The notes beneath the pieces are model-generated. The model saw only the letters and a program-made list of their open reading frames with translations. It did not search any database and was not told the DNA's origin. This document shows positions 9,224-16,908 of a stretch of 64,000 bases of DNA, one piece after another (the stretch's first letter is position 1; each line of letters starts with the position of its first letter). Position numbers and translations under genes: made by a program. The stretch lies in assembly GCA_944323135.1 (NCBI GenBank), contig CALURI010000002.1:108009-172008 (forward strand). The letters are read 5' to 3'. This DNA is from Candidatus Gastranaerophilales bacterium (GTDB lineage Bacteria > Cyanobacteriota > Vampirovibrionia > Gastranaerophilales > Gastranaerophilaceae).

Positions 9224-9257
9224 AAAAAATGACCTGTTATAAATAACAGGTCATTTT
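9224..9257 (-). terminator. Terminator hairpin of a probable attenuator
   Basis: Minus strand: AAAATGACCTGTTAT, two-base loop, ATAACAGGTCATTTTTT. This is a 15-bp stem with a T-run, between the 24-codon peptide and the gene that starts at 9189. Its left arm is also perfectly complementary over 10 bases to the second arm of the upstream hairpin (9300-9309), as in 2:3 versus 3:4 attenuator folding. Confidence 0.75.
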
Positions 9258-9282
9258 AAAATAATAAAATATAATTATCAGC

Positions 9283-9357
9283 TTATTGCCAACTTAAAAG
9301 ACCTGTTATTTGAAACAGGTGCCACCAAGATTGAGTTTTTACATTTAAGTTTGGCAT
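9283..9357 (-). CDS. 24-residue putative leader peptide with adjacent Trp codons
   Basis: ATG to TAA, 24 codons, containing SWWHLFQITGLLSWQ: three Trp in 24 residues, two adjacent (codons 11 and 12). AAAGGA lies 11 bases upstream. The Trp codons at 9322-9327 lie just before a hairpin (ACCTGTT 9320-9314 pairing with AACAGGT 9307-9301), so a ribosome stalled there would cover the first arm. A promoter with extended -10 lies immediately upstream and a terminator downstream. Role as a leader peptide is inference from layout; it could instead be a small membrane peptide or chance. Confidence 0.5.
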   Translation of the reverse strand: MPNLNVKTQSWWHLFQITGLLSWQ

Positions 9358-9379
9358 AAAATTACTTTTCCTTTAAAAA

Positions 9380-9408
9380 ATACTACCATAGTAATAATAA
9401 AAAGTCAA
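9380..9408 (-). promoter_or_regulatory. Strong sigma-70 promoter with extended -10 (leader transcript)
   Basis: Minus strand TTGACT, 17-base spacer, TAGTAT preceded by TGG, giving an extended -10. The start would be near 9373, about 16 bases before the leader-peptide ATG. Confidence 0.6.
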
Positions 9409-9413
9409 ATTAC

Positions 9414-9863
9414 CTATTTTACCAAAATTTTTACTACAACTTTTTTAACTTTTGAAGGTTTATCAAGGGCCATTTGCGGTCTATGTGCTTCATGCGGATA
9501 TATCAAAACAAATCTTTGCACAGACAATTTAAATGAAGCATCAGGCAGCTCTTCAGGATTTTCAAAAAACATTATATCTCTTTTTTCATCGTAATCTTCA
9601 CTTACTATAAGCTTATTAAAGGATATACAATCCAATTGTTCATTACCGTCTAAAAGCATTTGAATATCAATATATTTTTTATGAGCTTCGAATTTACATT
9701 TATCAATTGTTCTGGTTTCATAAACATCAACATTGGCATAAACATTTTCATCTATTTCATAATGCCCGACAGGAGTTTGAGCATTTAATGACATCAAAAA
9801 TTTAGCAGTTTTTTCAGATATTTCACCATATTTTAGTATATTTTCCAAATTATCACAAATCAT
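9414..9863 (-). CDS. YhcH/YjgK/YiaL family sugar anomerase-like protein
   Basis: A 149-residue protein, the usual length for this cupin-fold family. Diagnostic stretches: FEAHKKYIDIQ, EQLDC and LIYPHEAHRPQ, with the His/Glu metal ligands. Relatives include NanQ (sialic acid anomerase) and EbgC. It acts on a free or phosphorylated sugar in the cytoplasm. It lies 6 bases after a transketolase-subunit gene and ends a minus-strand run of envelope and carbohydrate genes. Confidence 0.8.
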   Translation of the reverse strand: MICDNLENILKYGEISEKTAKFLMSLNAQTPVGHYEIDENVYANVDVYETRTIDKCKFEAHKKYIDIQMLLDGNEQLDCISFNKLIVSEDYDEKRDIMFFENPEELPDASFKLSVQRFVLIYPHEAHRPQMALDKPSKVKKVVVKILVK

Positions 9864-9869
9864 AAAAAC

Positions 9870-10694
9870 TTACCTTAATTCTTCCATAGCATTATCAAAC
9901 TGTTCTTGATTCGGGGCCTTTCCATGCCAGCCTGCGTTGTTTTCCATAAACGAAACCCCTTTGCCTTTAATTGTATTTGCAATAATTGCAGCAGGTTTTC
10001 CGGCATTTTTTGCATTCTCGATTGCCTCATAAACAGCATTAATATCATGACCGTCAACAACCTGAACTGACCAGTTAAATGCTTTTAATTTTTCATCTAA
10101 CGGATCCAAAGATTTGATATTTTCTGTACAGCCGTCTATTTGCAATCTGTTTCTATCAATTATGGCAATAATATTATCCAATTTTTGATGCGTACAATGC
10201 ATAAACGCTTCCCATACACTGCCTTCCTGCAATTCTCCGTCACCTAAAAGACAGAATACTTTTGCAGGATTTTTATCAAGTTTCAATCCCATAGCCATAC
10301 CGCAACAAATAGACAAACCTTGTCCTAAAGAACCTGTTGCAGCATCAATACCGGGGCATAAAGAGGTAGGATGTCCCTGAAGCCGTGAGCCAAAAATCCT
10401 AAAAGACATAAGTTCATCCTTCGGGAAATATCCAAGTTGTGATAATACTGAATACAATGCAGAAGAAGCATGCCCTTTAGAAAGAACAAACCTGTCATGA
10501 TATTCAAAATCTTTTGAATTATGCCATTGCGGGCAAGTTTTCATACACTTATGAAAAAGAACAGTCAAAATTTCAACACTGGATAAAGCCCCGCCTATAT
10601 GACCGGACTGAGCATTATAAACCATCTTAACTATATTTTGTCTGCTTTCCTTACACAAGCTTTCTATTTCTTTAACATCAGCATCATTTAACAT
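9870..10694 (-). CDS. Transketolase, N-terminal (pyrimidine-binding half swapped out) subunit
   Basis: A 274-residue protein covering only the thiamine diphosphate-binding N-terminal half of transketolase: SKGHASSALYS, GSLGQGLSICCGMA, GDGELQEGSVWEA followed by IIAIIDRNRLQ (the ThDP/Mg motif GDG-N), and a final GWHGKAPN. Split transketolases need a separate C-terminal subunit, normally the adjacent gene; none is in this window. Start two bases after the upstream glycosyltransferase gene, with GGAG inside that gene's end. It may make pentose or amino-sugar precursors for surface glycans (inference). Confidence 0.9.
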   Translation of the reverse strand: MLNDADVKEIESLCKESRQNIVKMVYNAQSGHIGGALSSVEILTVLFHKCMKTCPQWHNSKDFEYHDRFVLSKGHASSALYSVLSQLGYFPKDELMSFRIFGSRLQGHPTSLCPGIDAATGSLGQGLSICCGMAMGLKLDKNPAKVFCLLGDGELQEGSVWEAFMHCTHQKLDNIIAIIDRNRLQIDGCTENIKSLDPLDEKLKAFNWSVQVVDGHDINAVYEAIENAKNAGKPAAIIANTIKGKGVSFMENNAGWHGKAPNQEQFDNAMEELR

Positions 10695-10696
10695 CT

Positions 10697-11419
10697 TTAA
10701 ACTCCTTTTGGAATAAATTTTTCACGAAGAACTCTCAAAACAAATAAAGGTAAAGTAGGGAATATCCTTTTAAATCTTTTAGGTTCTTTTATTGTACGAT
10801 ATAACCATTCTATACATAATTTTTGATAAATTTCAGGAGCTCTTTCAACTATACCCGACCAAACATCAAAACTTCCGCCGACACCTATAAAAATTGAATC
10901 AGGGAAATCTTTTTTTATTTTAAAAATAAACTCTTCTTGCTTAGGTGAGCCTAAAGCACATAAAATAAGTCTTGGCTGTCTTATTTTTAATTTTTTTATA
11001 ATTTCTTCAGCATCATTAAAATAACCGTCATGTACATATGTAATGTACAAATCAGGAAATTCTTTTTGTAAATTTTCTTTAGCTTTTTCAACAATCTCAG
11101 GTTTTGCACCTATAAGAGCCACAGACTGTTGATTTTTTGCACATTCTTCAATCATTCTATGAGAAAATTCAATTCCAGCAATTCTTTTTACATTTATACC
11201 TAATATTTTTAGTCCTAATTCAACTCCAACCCCATCAGGGATAACAAGCTCTGCTGAATTTATAATATTCGCAAAATCTGGATCATTTGAAGCATTATTT
11301 ACCATTTCAGGATTTAAAGTAATTACCTGCCCCGAAACATTATTTGCATATTCGACAGCTTCTTCAAACGAAAAAGAATCAATATTTAATCCTTGTAATT
11401 TTACAATATTTCTTTCCAT
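10697..11419 (-). CDS. WecG/TagA/CpsF family glycosyltransferase (GT26)
   Basis: A 240-residue protein, normal for the family. Signature stretches in order: TLNPEMV (about 34-40), VIPDGVGV, GAKPEIVEKA, ALGSPKQEEFI, GVGGSFDVWSG followed by RAP, and the C-terminal EWLYRTIKEPKR that mediates membrane association. The family transfers N-acetylmannosamine(uronate) or glucosyl residues to lipid-linked glycans. It is close to lpxB/lpxI and to sugar-metabolism genes, suggesting a role in surface polysaccharide. The acceptor cannot be told. Confidence 0.88.
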   Translation of the reverse strand: MERNIVKLQGLNIDSFSFEEAVEYANNVSGQVITLNPEMVNNASNDPDFANIINSAELVIPDGVGVELGLKILGINVKRIAGIEFSHRMIEECAKNQQSVALIGAKPEIVEKAKENLQKEFPDLYITYVHDGYFNDAEEIIKKLKIRQPRLILCALGSPKQEEFIFKIKKDFPDSIFIGVGGSFDVWSGIVERAPEIYQKLCIEWLYRTIKEPKRFKRIFPTLPLFVLRVLREKFIPKGV

Positions 11420-11523
11420 AAACCAATTATAAACTAATAAATAAATTTGGTAAAGAAAAATTTTTACATTTACAAGCAGGAAATCAACGAAAAAAAATAC
11501 AAATAAAATTATAAAAATTTTTA

Positions 11524-12552
11524 TTAATAAAGTTTTGCAAGTTTGAATAAGTAATCTTCTTTTGCACCTGATTTAAAGCCTGTAGGAATAAAATTTTCTT
11601 TATATTTTTCAATAGCATATCTGTCAGTCATGCCTGATATATAATCAGTTACAATTCTTTCAATTTTAGTTTCATCACAAACAGGTTTAAGCATTTCGCA
11701 ATATAGATAAAATAATTCTCTAATAACATTACGTGCTTTTTTCTCTTCTAATTTTGCTGGAGATGCATCTTCATAAACATTTTCAAACATCCATTGACGC
11801 AGCTTTGTTGTATAATGCCAACCTTCTTCACTCATTGAAACTTCAGGCTTATCTATAGAATTATACACGATTTCATCAATCATTCTGCTTAATCTTTTGT
11901 TTTGGTTTGACGTAAAATAATCAATACAATCCTTTGGTAAATCACTTTCCGCAATTATACCGGCTCTAATCGAATCTTCAATATCATGATTTATATATGC
12001 AATTTTGTCTGCTAATTGAACAATTTGTGCTTCCGGAGTCTTTGGCGTATACCCCCAAGTATGTGTCAAGATTCCGTCAATTGTTTCTTTGCACAGATTC
12101 AAATCTTCCAAAACTTCTACAACTCTGACACTTTGAATATTATGGTGAAACCCGCCTTTTACAAGTTCATTTAATACACCTTCTCCGCAATGTCCAAAAG
12201 GAGTATGACCTAAATCATGCCCCAGAGAAATTGCTTCAACTAAATCCTCATTAAAATTCAATGCTCGTGCAATTGTTCTTCCAATTTGAGAAACTTCTAA
12301 AGTATGAGTCAAACGTGTTCTAAAATGGTCATCAAACGGGGATAAAAAAACTTGGGTTTTATGTTTCAATCTTCTAAATGCTTTTGAATGCAAAATTCTA
12401 TCCCTGTCTCTTTGAAATTCTGTACGTAAAGGACACGGTTCTATTTTCTTTTTTCTGCCTTTTGAAAAACGGCTTTTGGTAGCATATTCACTTAAATTAT
12501 CTATTTCTCTTTGTTCCAGTTTATATCTTATTGAATTGTCTGTTTTTACCAT
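11524..12552 (-). CDS. dgt: dGTP triphosphohydrolase (HD domain)
   Basis: A 342-residue protein. The N-terminus has RTEFQRDRDRILHSKAFRRL, typical of dGTPase-type enzymes, then the HD metal site: RLTHTLEV and LGHDLGHTPFGH, and a later DxxxD region (QLADKIAYINHD). It hydrolyses deoxynucleoside triphosphates to the nucleoside and triphosphate. I chose the ATG at 12552, preceded by AGAGGA; a longer reading would need a TTG at 12573. Length fits the shorter dGTPase-like subfamily. Confidence 0.9.
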   Translation of the reverse strand: MVKTDNSIRYKLEQREIDNLSEYATKSRFSKGRKKKIEPCPLRTEFQRDRDRILHSKAFRRLKHKTQVFLSPFDDHFRTRLTHTLEVSQIGRTIARALNFNEDLVEAISLGHDLGHTPFGHCGEGVLNELVKGGFHHNIQSVRVVEVLEDLNLCKETIDGILTHTWGYTPKTPEAQIVQLADKIAYINHDIEDSIRAGIIAESDLPKDCIDYFTSNQNKRLSRMIDEIVYNSIDKPEVSMSEEGWHYTTKLRQWMFENVYEDASPAKLEEKKARNVIRELFYLYCEMLKPVCDETKIERIVTDYISGMTDRYAIEKYKENFIPTGFKSGAKEDYLFKLAKLY

Positions 12553-12598
12553 AGTTAAGAATCCTCTGTTCAAATTTTAACAGAAAACAAAACAATTG

Positions 12599-14236
12599 TT
12601 ATACTTTATCTGATTGAGGTTTAAAGATATCTCTTGTGTGGAAAGAAACATCAAGGGTATATTTTTTTCTTGCATTATCAGCTTCAACACCGATTTTGTT
12701 CATCAACCAGCCCGATAGAAGACCCAGAGCCATTGCTTTACCTCCGGCAACAAGTCTTGCAGTACAATACAGAGAAGTTGCAATCGCTCCGATTGCAGGA
12801 ATTCCATATTTAAGAGTTACTGAATACCTGTCATCTTTATTGTCTGCTTTATTCAAATAATAACCCACTGCACCGACGGCACCGATAATTGACATTACGT
12901 CAGTAGGTGCTGAGCCTAATCTTAAATCTCTTGCTTTATCTACATATTCTACTGTTTCTGTTTCTATTGATTTGTCTAAAGATTTAACTGCTGATTGCAC
13001 TTTTGACTTTAATTTTAAATATTCATTTCTTGGTAAAATATTTTTATACAAAGTTAAAATTTCTTGTAGTTCACCTTTGGAACTTTTCGATATAATATTT
13101 TCTACATCTTCTACATATTTAGATATAGAATTTACTGCTTCAGTAGAATAACCATATTGTGATGACACTTTATTGAAATTTGCGGAAAGTTTTTTCAAGT
13201 TTTCTGAAATTTCAGAATTTAATGCATTTCGCTGTATTAATTCATCCTTACCTGATAAATTTTTATATCTGCTCAAATTGTTTCGCAATGCATTTAATAT
13301 TTCATTTGTAGAAGTATCAGTCGGGTTGATAAATTTTTGAATATTATCCAATGCCTTTACTGTTGCCTTATAATTGTCATATATATCATGAGTTATTGCT
13401 TGACGTAAAATTCCTGTTTGATTTGCAAGTTTCATTTTTGCAGGCAGCATATAATCTTCTGCAATAAACGATTGCCACATATTTTTAGATTTGAAATTCC
13501 TTACATCTTTTAAACTTGCATCCCAGAAGAATTCAAACAAACCATCAGTTGCTTTATTTACTTCTTTTAATCTTTCATTTCTGGCATTAATTCCAAACCC
13601 CTTTTCAAGATTTGAATTAACTTTACGCATTCTGGCATTTATATCTTTAATAGCTTCTGATATCCTTGAATTTTTAGGATTGTCTCTTAAAATCCTTTCA
13701 TTTAATGTAGAAAAATATTCAGTTAAATTTGCAAATTTTGAATGTGTCTTTGAATAAGATGAATTTACTGTTTTACGGCTTATTCTTTCAAAAAAACCTG
13801 TAATTGCTTCATGAATTTTTCTGGTAAATTTACGATCCCCGTTTTTACCCCACATTATTCTTTGACAAGCTACATCTTTTAATGTCGTAAAATTATTTAC
13901 ACTTTCAGTTTTTGCGACAAAAGAATCCGTTTTTGCGATAGCATATCTGTAGAAATTCTTAAATTTCCCGCCCTTTGCAAGTTTTTGTTCAAGTTTAACT
14001 TTCCACTTATCCAATAACTTTGCAAAACCTTTATTAAAGCCGCCGCTGAATAATGCTAAAGTCCCAAAACCTACAACTAAAGCCGAAATTGCAATAGTTT
14101 TTCCTAATTTATGTTCGTTCTTTACATCTTGAGCTTTATAAAAAGACGTGTTTATATAGTAGCCGTTTTTAGGCTGTGAAAAATCTTTAAACGCATTTGA
14201 CTGCGGAGAATTTATAGACAATACCTGATTTATCAT
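12599..14236 (-). CDS. Large coiled-coil membrane protein of unknown function
   Basis: A 545-residue basic protein. A NTSF stretch at about residues 29-32 resembles the SFxG tag elsewhere in this window. A membrane helix at about 48-66 is followed by a long helical, Lys/Asn-rich middle and three or four hydrophobic segments between about 445 and 515 (DVMSIIGAVGAVGYYL, YGIPAIGAIATSLYC, GLLSGWLMNKIG). The pattern of a long helical core between small membrane segments resembles the proteins at 53.7, 54.2 and 57.2 kb. It lies in the same run as lpxB, 50 bases downstream. No function assigned. Confidence 0.75.
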   Translation of the reverse strand: MINQVLSINSPQSNAFKDFSQPKNGYYINTSFYKAQDVKNEHKLGKTIAISALVVGFGTLALFSGGFNKGFAKLLDKWKVKLEQKLAKGGKFKNFYRYAIAKTDSFVAKTESVNNFTTLKDVACQRIMWGKNGDRKFTRKIHEAITGFFERISRKTVNSSYSKTHSKFANLTEYFSTLNERILRDNPKNSRISEAIKDINARMRKVNSNLEKGFGINARNERLKEVNKATDGLFEFFWDASLKDVRNFKSKNMWQSFIAEDYMLPAKMKLANQTGILRQAITHDIYDNYKATVKALDNIQKFINPTDTSTNEILNALRNNLSRYKNLSGKDELIQRNALNSEISENLKKLSANFNKVSSQYGYSTEAVNSISKYVEDVENIISKSSKGELQEILTLYKNILPRNEYLKLKSKVQSAVKSLDKSIETETVEYVDKARDLRLGSAPTDVMSIIGAVGAVGYYLNKADNKDDRYSVTLKYGIPAIGAIATSLYCTARLVAGGKAMALGLLSGWLMNKIGVEADNARKKYTLDVSFHTRDIFKPQSDKV

Positions 14237-14286
14237 ACGCTACCTATACATTTATAAACACATATAAAAGGCAAAGATTGCTATTT

Positions 14287-15423
14287 TTATAAAGATTTGT
14301 TAATTTGTAAAAATTCTGCAATTACACTTGCAGCTTCTTTAGAAGAATTTTTATCAGATAAAAGTGATTTAACTTCCCCCAACTCTTTTATATTTTTAGA
14401 CCTGTATTCTTGGTTATATAAGAGTTTTTCAATTTCATAAGAAATATTATCAACTCGCACATCCCCCTGTAAAATTTCAGGAACTATATCTTTATCCGCA
14501 ATTATATTCGGTAATGAAACATGATTTATACGAATAACCATTAAGTATATCAGATAAAACAACCAAGGTCCGCGATATGCAATAATCATAGGGGTTTGAT
14601 ATAAACAAGCTTCAAGAGCAACTGTTCCTGATGCAAGAATTAATGCATCAGATACACTCAGCAAAGAATGATTTTCACCTTTTATAACAGGGAAAGGTGA
14701 ATTTTTTAAATACTTATCATAAACAGCATCTGATAAATTCGGAGCATGCGAAACGCAAAACTGTAAATCCGGATGTTTTTTTTGTAAATCTAAACCTGTT
14801 TTTATAAATACACTCATCAAATGTTTCAGTTCAAACTCTCTTGAACCTGGAAATATTGAAACAAGTTTTTTATTTTTATCAAGCCCGTGCTCCTCAAAAA
14901 ATTTGTCTCTATCAGCTTTCGGTGGAAGCTGACTAACCAAAGGATGACCACAATAATGTGTTTTTATTCCATACTTTTCATACATTTCTTTTTCAAATGG
15001 AAATATACACAATACCTCATCAATATTCTTTTTAATGGTATAAATTCGCCACTTACGACTAGCCCATACCTGAGGAGGAATATAATAAAGAACTTTAATA
15101 CCCGCTTTTTTCAAAAATTTTGAAACATTAAGATTAAATGCTCCGTAATCAATAAGCAGAACCAAATCCGGCTTATATTCTTTTGTCAAATAATCGACAA
15201 TTTTTTTTCCCAAGATAATATGGTCAGATATTATTCCCAGAGAAAGTCCAACTTTTCCCATCTTTTTTTGATCAGAAAAAAGTTTTACACCTTCTGCTTT
15301 TAAATTTTCTCCGCCGACACCCTCTATTTCAATATCAGAATTTATTGTACGCATAGCTCTGACTACATGAGATGCGTGAATATCGCCTGAATATTCGCCG
15401 GTAATTATAAAAATCTTTTTCAT
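14287..15423 (-). CDS. lpxB: Lipid-A-disaccharide synthase
   Basis: A 378-residue GT19 enzyme joining UDP-2,3-diacylglucosamine and lipid X into the lipid A disaccharide at the inner membrane. Seen: N-terminal ITGEYSGDIHASHV (family GExSGD), YIPPQVWASRKWR, FPFEKEMY, YCGHPL, FPGSREFELKHL, SGTVALEACLYQTPMI and SLPNIIADKDIVPE. These are the standard LpxB landmarks in order, and length matches. Starts two bases after lpxI, consistent with translational coupling. Confidence 0.96.
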   Translation of the reverse strand: MKKIFIITGEYSGDIHASHVVRAMRTINSDIEIEGVGGENLKAEGVKLFSDQKKMGKVGLSLGIISDHIILGKKIVDYLTKEYKPDLVLLIDYGAFNLNVSKFLKKAGIKVLYYIPPQVWASRKWRIYTIKKNIDEVLCIFPFEKEMYEKYGIKTHYCGHPLVSQLPPKADRDKFFEEHGLDKNKKLVSIFPGSREFELKHLMSVFIKTGLDLQKKHPDLQFCVSHAPNLSDAVYDKYLKNSPFPVIKGENHSLLSVSDALILASGTVALEACLYQTPMIIAYRGPWLFYLIYLMVIRINHVSLPNIIADKDIVPEILQGDVRVDNISYEIEKLLYNQEYRSKNIKELGEVKSLLSDKNSSKEAASVIAEFLQINKSL

Positions 15424-15425
15424 TA

Positions 15426-16241
15426 CTACACTGCCATAACTACAATACCGTTTTTATCAGCAAATTTAACCACACTTTCTTGATCAACAATAATTGTCTC
15501 ATTTGCTTCAACTGCAATCAAATCAGCTTTATATCGTTTCATAGTTTTTAATGTCCTTAAACCGATTGCCGGAATATCAAATCTTTTATCTTGAAAAGGC
15601 TTTGAAACTTTTACGACAACAGCTTTTTTCTTTGCAAGTTTTGCACCGCGCCTTATGCACATATCAGTTCCTTCAATAGCCTCTACTGCCATGATCATTT
15701 TATCCTTAATTACAACAGATTGACCGACATCAACTTTTCCCATTTCTTTTGCCAGCCAAAATCCATAATTAACATCAGCTAATTGGTTTTCAGTAGGCTT
15801 TATCTTTCCAAGAACTCCTGATGGAATCATTAAATTCTTTATAAAAATAGTTTGATCCAATACAGTAATATTATGTTTTTCAAATTCTTTTACAATCAAA
15901 AGCATAACTTCATCGTCGTTCAATCGCTTTACAGTTTTCAAAATCTCTATTGCCCGAGAATCAAATTTATGAAGCTGTAAAAGAACGCGTTTGTGAACTT
16001 TTCCAAGAAAAGTTACCTGTTTTATTTCCTCTTCAGTAAATATTTTCTCAATCTTTGTCATTTCGCCGGGATGACAAGAATAAACTTTTGAACAATATTT
16101 CTTTAATTCCTTTAAATTATCATTTGCCAAAGAAACGCATACAACTTCAAATCCGTTTTCCTTTGCATGGCGGGCCATTTCAACAGGTAATATTCCATCA
16201 CCAGCTAATAGTCCCTGTTTATTTTCTAACATTATTGACAC
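15426..16241 (-). CDS. lpxI: UDP-2,3-diacylglucosamine pyrophosphatase LpxI
   Basis: A 271-residue DUF1009/LpxI protein that cleaves UDP-2,3-diacylglucosamine to lipid X, replacing LpxH. N-terminal GLLAGDGILPVEMA is the family hallmark. The C-terminal part has EAIEGTDMCIRRGAKLAKKKAVVVKV, followed by DIPAIGLRTLKTM. The GTG at 16241 has AGAGGA 7 bases upstream; the longer ATG at 16262 has no ribosome site. It directly precedes lpxB, so lipid X is made and used by neighbouring gene products. Confidence 0.93.
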   Translation of the reverse strand: MSIMLENKQGLLAGDGILPVEMARHAKENGFEVVCVSLANDNLKELKKYCSKVYSCHPGEMTKIEKIFTEEEIKQVTFLGKVHKRVLLQLHKFDSRAIEILKTVKRLNDDEVMLLIVKEFEKHNITVLDQTIFIKNLMIPSGVLGKIKPTENQLADVNYGFWLAKEMGKVDVGQSVVIKDKMIMAVEAIEGTDMCIRRGAKLAKKKAVVVKVSKPFQDKRFDIPAIGLRTLKTMKRYKADLIAVEANETIIVDQESVVKFADKNGIVVMAV

Positions 16242-16278
16242 TGTTTTATCCTCTTTTACCATATTTATTATATCACAA

Positions 16279-16908
16279 CTACGATTTTCTCAAAGAATAA
16301 ATTTCTGCGACCTGCTTATCCGTAAACGGGACAGCTCCGCCTAAAATCTTTGTATTACAAACAACTTGAGCATAACTTTCAGCAAGTTCAAGCTTTAAAA
16401 AAGCATCCCTCAAAGTTTTATCTCCGACAATAAAACCGTGGTTTGCCATTAATACAGCATCATATTTATCAAAATATATTGATGTCTTGTTTACTAAATC
16501 TGTAGATCCTGGCAAAGCATATTCAGCAAGAGGAATTTGCCCGAAATAGAAAGTATTTTCTGCCATCAAATGTTCATTTAAAGGAATATGACAACAAGCA
16601 AACGCACTCAGAAATGGAGGGTGAACATGAATTATATAATTAACATCATCTCTTTGCTTGTAAAATTGAACATGGAGCATTTTTTCAGAAGACGGTTTTT
16701 TATTCCCGTCAACTAAATTCCCCTCAAAATCCATAATAACAAGATCATCTTCTGATAAATATCCATTGGAAGTACCGGATGCAGTAATTACAATTTTATC
16801 ATCATATCTTGCTGAAATATTACCCGAATAACCAGGTGTAAAATTTTTTATTCCTGCAAGTTTTCCATATTCAATTATTTCTCGTTTTAAATCTTGTACA
16901 TTTTTCAT
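16279..16908 (-). CDS. Class II aldolase/adducin family protein
   Basis: A 209-residue protein, about the length of L-fuculose-1-phosphate aldolase. Seen: TPGYSGNISARYDD (phosphate-binding region), ITASGTSNGYL, the zinc ligands HVHPP at about residue 93-97, and LMANHG with the third His. It would split or form a phosphorylated sugar, or act as a sugar-phosphate epimerase. Its ATG follows the LptD-like stop codon immediately, so the two are translationally coupled. Why it sits between lptD-like and lpxI is unknown. Confidence 0.85.
   Translation of the reverse strand: MKNVQDLKREIIEYGKLAGIKNFTPGYSGNISARYDDKIVITASGTSNGYLSEDDLVIMDFEGNLVDGNKKPSSEKMLHVQFYKQRDDVNYIIHVHPPFLSAFACCHIPLNEHLMAENTFYFGQIPLAEYALPGSTDLVNKTSIYFDKYDAVLMANHGFIVGDKTLRDAFLKLELAESYAQVVCNTKILGGAVPFTDKQVAEIYSLRKS

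Noticed and set aside
9224..9413. T-box riboswitch, because the minus strand has GGTGGCACC before the hairpin
   Set aside because: Only about 50 bases lie between the promoter and that motif, so there is no room for stem I, and the downstream bases do not match the T-box antiterminator. A leader-peptide attenuator fits better.
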